From positions 1 to 64,000 of the forward strand of contig CAMHMZ010000001.1 in assembly GCA_946186375.1 (NCBI GenBank): a stretch of 64,000 bases of DNA, written 5' to 3'. Below, one piece after another: positions 58,629 to 64,000 of this stretch. The notes beneath the pieces are model-generated. The model did no database searches, had not been told where the DNA came from, and saw only the letters and a list, made by a program, of their open reading frames with translations. Position 1 is the first letter of the stretch, and every line of letters begins with the position of its first letter. The position numbers and the translations under genes were made by a program. This stretch comes from an uncultured Clostridia bacterium. GTDB taxonomy: Bacteria > Bacillota > Clostridia > Oscillospirales > Oscillospiraceae.

Positions 58629-59053
58629 TGGCAAGCAGAAGAACTGTGGATACGTCGAAAATGTTCAAGAGCATGACCGGCCGTTCTGAGCCGGATGCGG
58701 CGGAAGCGTCTGCCTCCGTGACGTTGACTCAGCACGAGGGACTTCCTGCGCCAGCCTCAAAGAAGAAAACAAACGCGGCAGGCAAGAGGGAGAAAGACGC
58801 CAACCCCCTGGACAGGCAAACGGTGAAGCTTGGGTTTTACCTGACGCCGCGCGTATATGAAGCGATGCAGCTGCACAAAGCTGTTAACTTCATTGGAGCA
58901 CACAACGATTCTCAGATTGTGAACAAAGCCCTGGCCATGTATCTTGAAAAAGAGATCGAAGCCCTGCGCTCTGTGAGCGAAAACATGACAGCAGATGAGC
59001 GCATGCGCCAAGCAAGCGTAAATATGATGACAGCCCGCGCTTCGGCGGAGTGA
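58628..59053 (+). CDS. putative ParA partner (141 aa)
   Basis: Disordered Ala/Lys/Glu-rich first 65 residues, then RQTVKLGFYLTPRVYEAMQLHKAVNF...DSQIVNKALAMYLEKEI, like a ribbon-helix-helix domain of type Ib partition proteins. Inferred centromere-binding partner from position directly after parA. Confidence 0.72.
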   Translation: MASRRTVDTSKMFKSMTGRSEPDAAEASASVTLTQHEGLPAPASKKKTNAAGKREKDANPLDRQTVKLGFYLTPRVYEAMQLHKAVNFIGAHNDSQIVNKALAMYLEKEIEALRSVSENMTADERMRQASVNMMTARASAE

Positions 59054-59062
59054 TGATCAGAT

Positions 59063-59086
59063 CATTTTCGTGGCGTCACGAAAATG
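59063..59086. repeat. palindrome after the partition pair
   Basis: CATTTTCGTG-gcgt-CACGAAAATG, perfect 10-bp arms, just after the partner gene. Candidate centromere (parS-like) half-site or terminator. Confidence 0.5.
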
Positions 59087-59149
59087 GTTTAAGCAAAGCG
59101 TATGCCCGGTAAATCCTGATATTGATTTCTGCCACACACAACGTTCGAG

Positions 59150-59178
59150 TTGACAAATACGGCGCAATTATGTAAAAT
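59150..59178 (+). promoter_or_regulatory. promoter of the two-HTH regulator
   Basis: TTGACA, 17-base spacer, TAAAAT. Confidence 0.85.
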
Positions 59179-59182
59179 GCCT

Positions 59183-59221
59183 ATATACCGTTGTATAAAA
59201 CATAGCGCAACAGCGGTATAT
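59183..59221 (+). promoter_or_regulatory. operator-like inverted repeat
   Basis: ATATACCG and CGGTATAT arms separated by about 20 bases, directly downstream of the -10 box. Likely binding site for autoregulation by the gene at 59250. Confidence 0.55.
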
Positions 59222-59249
59222 CATTCAACTCGATACGAAGGTGGTGAAA

Positions 59250-59834
59250 ATGGCAGATAGAAATGATTCCAGTGATAAAATATTAGAAATCGTAGCTCGG
59301 CGACTTCGTGGTGAGCCAGTCATGAATATTTCGCGAGATATTGGAGTATCGCGACAGTATATTTACAGGATTTTCGGCCGTCTTCCAAAAGGACACGCCA
59401 CAGTTGTTCATTCGCTTCAAATCGACATGGAAACGCAAGAGGAAATCGTCATGACATACTTGAGCAAGGTTCCTGCCAAAAGAGGCGAAAATAAGCGTCC
59501 AGACGAGCAGCGGTGGAGAGCGGCGATCTCAAGCACGGCAGAAGAGCTTGGCGTATGCGAGAAGGAAGTTTCCGAAGTTTTGGCAAAGATGACGGAGCAT
59601 CACCCGTGCGTGGTTCATAGCGGATGCCACGCGACACTGCAGCAGTGGCGGGAAGAATATGCCGTCAGTTTGGCAGACATAGCGGCAATAGTCGGATGCA
59701 GCCAGTCCAAAATGCGGGAGATCCTTCGGGGGAAAAGCAGGCTCACGAAGGGGATGGCAAGAAAAATAAGTAATAAAAGCGGCATAGAAGTCAATGTGCT
59801 GCTTGCCGAGCAGCAAAAAGAGGTGGTAGATTAA
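59250..59834 (+). CDS. regulator with two HTH motifs (194 aa)
   Basis: First HTH: EIVARRLRGEPVMNISRDIGVSRQYIYRIFG (resolvase-like). Second: YAVSLADIAAIVGCSQSKMREILRGKSRLTKGMARKI (XRE-like). Middle segment links them. AAGGTGGTGA precedes ATG. Overlaps the next start (TAATG), so it shares a transcript with the membrane protein. Confidence 0.78.
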   Translation: MADRNDSSDKILEIVARRLRGEPVMNISRDIGVSRQYIYRIFGRLPKGHATVVHSLQIDMETQEEIVMTYLSKVPAKRGENKRPDEQRWRAAISSTAEELGVCEKEVSEVLAKMTEHHPCVVHSGCHATLQQWREEYAVSLADIAAIVGCSQSKMREILRGKSRLTKGMARKISNKSGIEVNVLLAEQQKEVVD

Positions 59835-61120
59835 TGGCACGAGACAAAAATCGTGAAAACAACAATGAGGAAAGCAAAAAAGAAAAGCGTAGAAACCCTG
59901 GTCGATTGCGCTTAGAAGCAATGGCTGCGTTCCTCGCTCTCGTGCTTTTTGTTCTCGGGATTTTTATCTTCGGACCAAAGATTACGGGAGAAGGCCAAAA
60001 AGAGCCGGAACCGGCTGAAACAGAAACGCCTGCGCCATTGGAAACAGAGGCGCCCCCGGCGCCTACGAGCCACGTGATCGAATACGACAGCGAGGAAGAT
60101 GAGGACTATGTGTACGAGGACACCAGCGAGATACCGGAAGCAGTATATGTGCCGGAAGAAGGATCTTCTGCCGTCGAGGAAGAAGAGCTTCCTTTGCGAT
60201 ATGACAACTCCGTTTCTCTGTCCTGTAACGCTGGAAGAGGCACGAAAGTAACCATTGGCCTCGGCAGAAATATTGAGGGGGACGGAATTTACCTGAACCC
60301 GTCCATCGTGGATCCGAATGAGCTGATGAAAGACGAGAAGTACGCGTTTTTATGCAGCGCGTCTTTCGGCTCGATCAGCACGACGGGAACGCCTTCCGAC
60401 AAGAACAGCTCCGCGAATGCGGGGAACAAATACTTCTATCTTGCTGGAAGAACATACGACAAGCTGGTCCCGGCTGGATATGTTTCAAATGACAGTTACG
60501 GCGTGTGTTGGTATGACGCCACGCAAGACGGCCAGTATGCCGGAAACTCAGCGGATATCTACATCCAGGCCATTCGCCTGTCAGACGGAGTTTTGATGGA
60601 CGGACTTAAGGCCCGCGTTGAGTACGTGGAGACAGAAAAGACATATAAGCTTGTCAGTTTGACGAGATCGGATGTGCTTGTGACCGGAGACCTCGACGGT
60701 GCGACACGTGATGGGCTCATCCGCGGCGCGATAGCGTTTCTTAATGAGGGAAATAAGAAGCTCGACGTTACGATCACAGATGATGATTATTTCAACGTGA
60801 GAAACAATATCGTAGTCGAAAAGCGTATGAGATTCTGCTACGGGCGCATTTTTGACGCAGTCGGAGTGGTTAGGTCCGCGGGCGAAATGTCTCATTTCAC
60901 AGAAATCTATGCGGTACATATCCCGCATTTTGGGTATGGTTATTTCACCGTATATATTGCAGAATTGCACGATGTGAGCACGTACTCACATGTTCCGATC
61001 AGCGACGAAGCAGCTGACGGTTATGCTGTCATCGGTTATGACGCCCTGGCGCCGTTCACAGTTGATGTATTCAACTCGCACTTGCTGCCAGATGACCGAG
61101 AAGCTTTTGGCGTTTCGTAA
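59834..61120 (+). CDS. membrane-anchored exported protein (428 aa)
   Basis: Basic N-terminus, one membrane helix (AAFLALVLFVLGIFIFGP), a Pro/Glu/Thr linker, acidic stretch, then a beta-rich extracellular domain (GRGTKVTIGLGRNIEGDGIYLNP, FYLAGRTYDKLVPAGYV). No known family. Coupled to the regulator. Confidence 0.7.
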   Translation: MARDKNRENNNEESKKEKRRNPGRLRLEAMAAFLALVLFVLGIFIFGPKITGEGQKEPEPAETETPAPLETEAPPAPTSHVIEYDSEEDEDYVYEDTSEIPEAVYVPEEGSSAVEEEELPLRYDNSVSLSCNAGRGTKVTIGLGRNIEGDGIYLNPSIVDPNELMKDEKYAFLCSASFGSISTTGTPSDKNSSANAGNKYFYLAGRTYDKLVPAGYVSNDSYGVCWYDATQDGQYAGNSADIYIQAIRLSDGVLMDGLKARVEYVETEKTYKLVSLTRSDVLVTGDLDGATRDGLIRGAIAFLNEGNKKLDVTITDDDYFNVRNNIVVEKRMRFCYGRIFDAVGVVRSAGEMSHFTEIYAVHIPHFGYGYFTVYIAELHDVSTYSHVPISDEAADGYAVIGYDALAPFTVDVFNSHLLPDDREAFGVS

Positions 61121-61178
61121 CGCTCTCGTCTCCCCAAGCCTTACGGGGTGAGCGGGCGCAATAAGGAGTTGAGTGAGT

Positions 61179-61505
61179 ATGGCTGTACTCATCAGAGATG
61201 AAAACCAAATCAAAGCGTGCGATGAGATCAACGCAATGCTTTCCGAAGTAAAGACGATCAACACGCTGATTGAAGCAGGCCCTGTTTCCGGCTTCAGCTT
61301 GGTGGTCACGAAGAAACAGGCGTTGCCTGTCGACCATAACTTTGACGCAAAAATCATTACCGTTCTTAAACAGCAGCGAGCTCGCAGGATCAAGTCAATT
61401 CTTTCTAAGGCGGACAAATTCCACATCGCTTTGGATAAAGCCGATCTGGAAATCATTTCAGAAAGGCACCCAGAAAACAAAGATCCTTCGGAAACTGAAA
61501 ACTAA
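61179..61505 (+). CDS. hypothetical protein (108 aa)
   Basis: AAGGAG precedes ATG 61179. Helical N- and C-termini around FSLVVTKKQALPVDHNFDAKII. Not recognised. Confidence 0.65.
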   Translation: MAVLIRDENQIKACDEINAMLSEVKTINTLIEAGPVSGFSLVVTKKQALPVDHNFDAKIITVLKQQRARRIKSILSKADKFHIALDKADLEIISERHPENKDPSETEN

Positions 61506-61526
61506 GCCGGCAGTGGATAAACAGAA

Positions 61527-61560
61527 ATAGCCGGCAGCAGAGAAATCTGCTACCGGCTAT
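61527..61560. terminator. bidirectional hairpin between convergent genes
   Basis: ATAGCCGG/CCGGCTAT plus AGCAGA/TCTGCT around GAAA. Confidence 0.75.
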
Positions 61561-61567
61561 GATTATA

Positions 61568-62101
61568 TTACAGGTCTTCAAAGCCAAGTAATGTATGTGG
61601 GTTATCCGTGTCAAAATAAATGATGTATGGATATTGAGGGATGAACTGATCTGCCTCCCGTTTTCCGATATTCTCGAAACGAAAGAACTCTGTGTCCTCA
61701 TCATGTTCCGGAGCGGTTCGAAACGTGACCGTGCTCTTATCGCGTATCCGCGACTGTTTAACAGCCGTGCAAAGTACGGGAACGCCTCGGATCAGGCCCA
61801 TATTAAATCGTCTGTTGATAGAGAAGACTCTAAACAGGAAGAACGCCGCAGGCAACAGGAAGAAAAGCGGCTTAAAGCTCTTGACGTAGATGGCAAGAAC
61901 AGCCGTTGCGGCGACAAGACCGATGCCGGCAAGAAGCGATTTCAGCTTGTACATTGCCAAGCCGGTTGGAAGTGCTCTGTGTTTGATGGCTTCATGATCT
62001 GATTCGACATCATCAGCTAAGGTTTCGTTGCTATCGTAGTTTGTGATGGGCGTAATGTCGATGATGTTATCATCATCAAAAAAACTATTGTTTGACCCCA
62101 T
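61568..62101 (-). CDS. membrane protein with two helices (177 aa)
   Basis: Acidic N-terminal 45 residues, two adjacent membrane helices (LLAGIGLVAATAVLAIYV, PLFFLLPAAFFLFRVF), then a beta-rich domain (GVPVLCTAVKQSRIRDKSTVTFRTAPE). Not recognised. Confidence 0.7.
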   Translation of the reverse strand: MGSNNSFFDDDNIIDITPITNYDSNETLADDVESDHEAIKHRALPTGLAMYKLKSLLAGIGLVAATAVLAIYVKSFKPLFFLLPAAFFLFRVFSINRRFNMGLIRGVPVLCTAVKQSRIRDKSTVTFRTAPEHDEDTEFFRFENIGKREADQFIPQYPYIIYFDTDNPHTLLGFEDL

Positions 62102-62174
62102 AAGAATCTATCGCCTTTCGTAAAGTGTTCGAACGCTGTATTGCGTTACAAGAGAATGTTTTTTCAATGTTAAC

Positions 62175-62203
62175 TTTTTACCGTCGCAGTCCAAGTGTGT
62201 CAA
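62175..62203 (-). promoter_or_regulatory. promoter of the two-helix membrane protein
   Basis: Minus strand: TTGACA, 17-base spacer, TAAAAA. Confidence 0.7.
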
Positions 62204-62243
62204 CAAAAATTATGGAAAACCATACGTAAATCAGGAGGTTTGC

Positions 62244-63059
62244 ATGAGCGTAGAAAAAGTGCAGCAGCAAGAAAAATTCCGCAGGATCTACAAGCAGGAT
62301 GAAGACAGGCTGATGGCCGTCGTCAATCAAATGACGACCGTGTCAGAAGCAGATTCGGAGGCGGCGATCAAAGACAAGCAACGTCGCGCGAAACGCATCG
62401 CGGAGTTCTATGAGAGATATCCGCGCGGCGAAGCGAGCCGCAGAGTACACAAAACACCAAAGCGGTTATGTTATGAAAACATCGGAGAGTTTATTGCCGC
62501 GGCTGGGCTTTCCTATAAAGCGCTTCTTGAAATAACAGGAGGTTCTGATGGGAGCAAGGCCAAACTTGAGTGGCCGAACAAAATTGAGAGGATCATGTGC
62601 TCGTATTGTGATTCTCTGAGCGATGAAGATCGGGATAAGGTTCTTGCTCTTGTGAAAGGTCTTGTGCCAAAATCGATCATGGACATCGTTGAAAGTGACG
62701 CTGTCGTAGCCGTAAAGGTCTTTGATATAGCCGAAGCAAGGAAGATGGAGATCGGGCCGTTGGGTGGGAAGTTAAAAGATGACTACATGCTCAACAACGT
62801 CTACACCTACTGCCATGACGCAAAGAAGAGCTGCGACACGATTCCGTTCTATGCCGCTAACAGGATCTCTGCTTTAGCTGACACGTCATATCACTTCATG
62901 CTTGGTCTCGATGAAAATGATTGCATCCTGGCCAAAAACGGGAAGACTGAGACGATCATGGATTACTTCTGCCTTCTGCCGCTGATCTGGAAGGAACATG
63001 TGTTGGCCGCTGTGAAAGAGTATGCATCCAGGAAGAAAGGAGCTGTGTCCGCTGTATGA
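62244..63059 (+). CDS. hypothetical protein with HTH-like segment (271 aa)
   Basis: CAGGAGG precedes ATG. Basic helical N-terminus (AIKDKQRRAKRIAEFYERYPRGEASRRVHK), then YENIGEFIAAAGLSYKALLEITGGSDGSKAKLEWP, which reads like an XRE-type helix-turn-helix. Overlaps the next start (ATGA) and resembles it in layout. Confidence 0.6.
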   Translation: MSVEKVQQQEKFRRIYKQDEDRLMAVVNQMTTVSEADSEAAIKDKQRRAKRIAEFYERYPRGEASRRVHKTPKRLCYENIGEFIAAAGLSYKALLEITGGSDGSKAKLEWPNKIERIMCSYCDSLSDEDRDKVLALVKGLVPKSIMDIVESDAVVAVKVFDIAEARKMEIGPLGGKLKDDYMLNNVYTYCHDAKKSCDTIPFYAANRISALADTSYHFMLGLDENDCILAKNGKTETIMDYFCLLPLIWKEHVLAAVKEYASRKKGAVSAV

Positions 63060-64000
63060 ATGAGCCGAACATCACCGCAGAAGAGTTCAAAAGTTCCGTG
63101 CAGTCGCGGATGAAAATCAAGCCGCTGCAAAACCCGTATATCGATTATCGATATATAGCGGGGTTCCCGCTTGCGACCAGGTACACGGCGAGCCAAAACG
63201 TGCTTTCGAAAGAAGAGCTTTTGAGCTTAGGCTTGAAGGAAGATTACCTGCCGGATATCATGTTGGCAAGGTGGCAAGCGGCAAAACGTCTCGCGGAGAT
63301 CATCAAGCAAAAGAAAATGAGTTTGCTCGATATCGCAGACATCACCAAAATCGACAGCACGATGCTTGCAAAAATAACAAACTGGCACAGGCCCCTATCG
63401 GTTGGCTCTGAATCGCTGGTGCCATTGTGTTACGAAGTTCTCCACATGTCATGCCACGATTTAATGTTTGGAGAAAAAGGCAAAGTTGTTTTGCCTGGTA
63501 TTTATTCGCATATTGCGAAATGTTTCTCGCAGTTGTCTGTGGAGGAAAAAGACGCGGTTCTTGAGAATTCTGACGTTGTGAGAAAACACTTTGAGAGGCT
63601 CTCCCCCACGACAGCAGGTGTTGGCCTGCACAGAGAGCCGCGTATGATTGCACGAGACAGGATCGTGTGCCTGGCACACGCACTTGGTCGAGGCGACGAC
63701 GTTTTGCTTGGGGATGAACAGAACAGACGTATGACAATAAACGTCCGCGCATATACGACCGATCTTGGGTATGCGTCCAAAGTCGCATTTTTGATGTTCC
63801 TGTCGAAAGAAACAGGCCTCGCGCTTGACTACTTCCTTGCTGAAGACTTCACAGCGTATGTACCGTGTTTCTACGAAGACAACGGCGAGGAAGTTGAAAT
63901 CAAAGATCGGGATGCGCTTCGCTTCATTGGAAATGTTCTTTCTGTTGATAATGAAACGAGCACGAAGATGACCGCTCCCTTGTATGCGGCCGTACTTGCA
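63056..64000 (+). CDS. hypothetical HTH-containing protein, 3' partial
   Basis: ATG 63056 overlaps the previous stop; frame open to the window end (315 codons). KRLAEIIKQKKMSLLDIADITKIDSTMLAKITNWHRPL is an XRE-like helix-turn-helix, and the following CYEVLHMSCHDLMFGEKGKVVLP block is typical of regulators after that motif. Later part helical. Tandem with a similar gene. Confidence 0.65.
   Translation, partial: MNEPNITAEEFKSSVQSRMKIKPLQNPYIDYRYIAGFPLATRYTASQNVLSKEELLSLGLKEDYLPDIMLARWQAAKRLAEIIKQKKMSLLDIADITKIDSTMLAKITNWHRPLSVGSESLVPLCYEVLHMSCHDLMFGEKGKVVLPGIYSHIAKCFSQLSVEEKDAVLENSDVVRKHFERLSPTTAGVGLHREPRMIARDRIVCLAHALGRGDDVLLGDEQNRRMTINVRAYTTDLGYASKVAFLMFLSKETGLALDYFLAEDFTAYVPCFYEDNGEEVEIKDRDALRFIGNVLSVDNETSTKMTAPLYAAVLA

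Overview
The window looks like part of a large extrachromosomal or phage-like element of a Gram-positive Firmicute, probably Clostridia-like. Supporting signs are GGAGG-type ribosome binding sites, many TTG and GTG starts, near-consensus TTGACA-N17-TAtAAT promoters, lipoboxes, a class B sortase with a PKTGD-type wall-anchored protein, and an anaerobic (class III) ribonucleotide reductase. A divergent family B DNA polymerase, 29 canonical tRNAs, its own sigma-70 factor, a ParA partition pair, BRO-type antirepressors, tyrosine recombinases and many unrecognised small genes argue for a jumbo phage, phage-plasmid or megaplasmid rather than a chromosome. No phage structural genes are in the window, so the exact class stays open.

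Layout. 1-4740: a 5'-truncated TnpB element that appears to interrupt a membrane-protein gene, then a nucleotidyltransferase, an sce7726-type gene and uracil-DNA glycosylase. 4780-6350: three tandem copies of a structured 5' leader, one before a broken BRO-N gene and one before an intact one. 6480-11100: CCA-adding enzyme, two lipoproteins, a truncated Abi_2 gene behind an apparently intact structured RNA, and an HTH regulator. 11180-16154: a tRNA array of 26 canonical tRNAs plus one aberrant tRNA-like unit. It is interleaved with structured non-tRNA RNAs and two or three small genes, including a YkuK-like RNase H-fold protein. One spacer contains a close copy of the thiostrepton/L11-binding hairpin of 23S rRNA. 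16185-30250: YqhQ-like membrane protein, DUF3825 protein, a 1059-residue wall-anchored protein, NrdD with intein and fused redoxin, a SLOG protein, and decayed integrase and hsdS remnants. Two isolated type I-C CRISPR-like repeats lie in this stretch. 30400-38300: TerD-domain protein, a phosphatase-kinase fusion, a minus-strand ncRNA, RecG and signal peptidase I. 38400-51600: replication and nucleic-acid genes (RNase H, PD-(D/E)XK, PolB, staphylococcal-type nuclease, AAA+ ATPase, XerC-like recombinase), with three more tRNAs. 51565-64000: sigma factor, solute-binding lipoprotein, a frameshifted GT-C-like membrane protein, sortase B, parA with a putative partner, two-HTH regulator and membrane proteins.

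How the parts may work together. Replication and repair (PolB, RNase H, UDG, RecG, NrdD), translation support (tRNAs, CCA enzyme, possible RNA repair), transcription (sigma factor with a uniform promoter set) and cell-surface modification (signal peptidase, sortase, anchored protein, lipoproteins) suggest a largely self-sufficient element that reshapes its host. Several genes seem to start at codons other than ATG/GTG/TTG: ATC, ATA and ACG sit at ideal distance from strong Shine-Dalgarno sequences. All of this comes from reading the sequence alone; no database search was possible.
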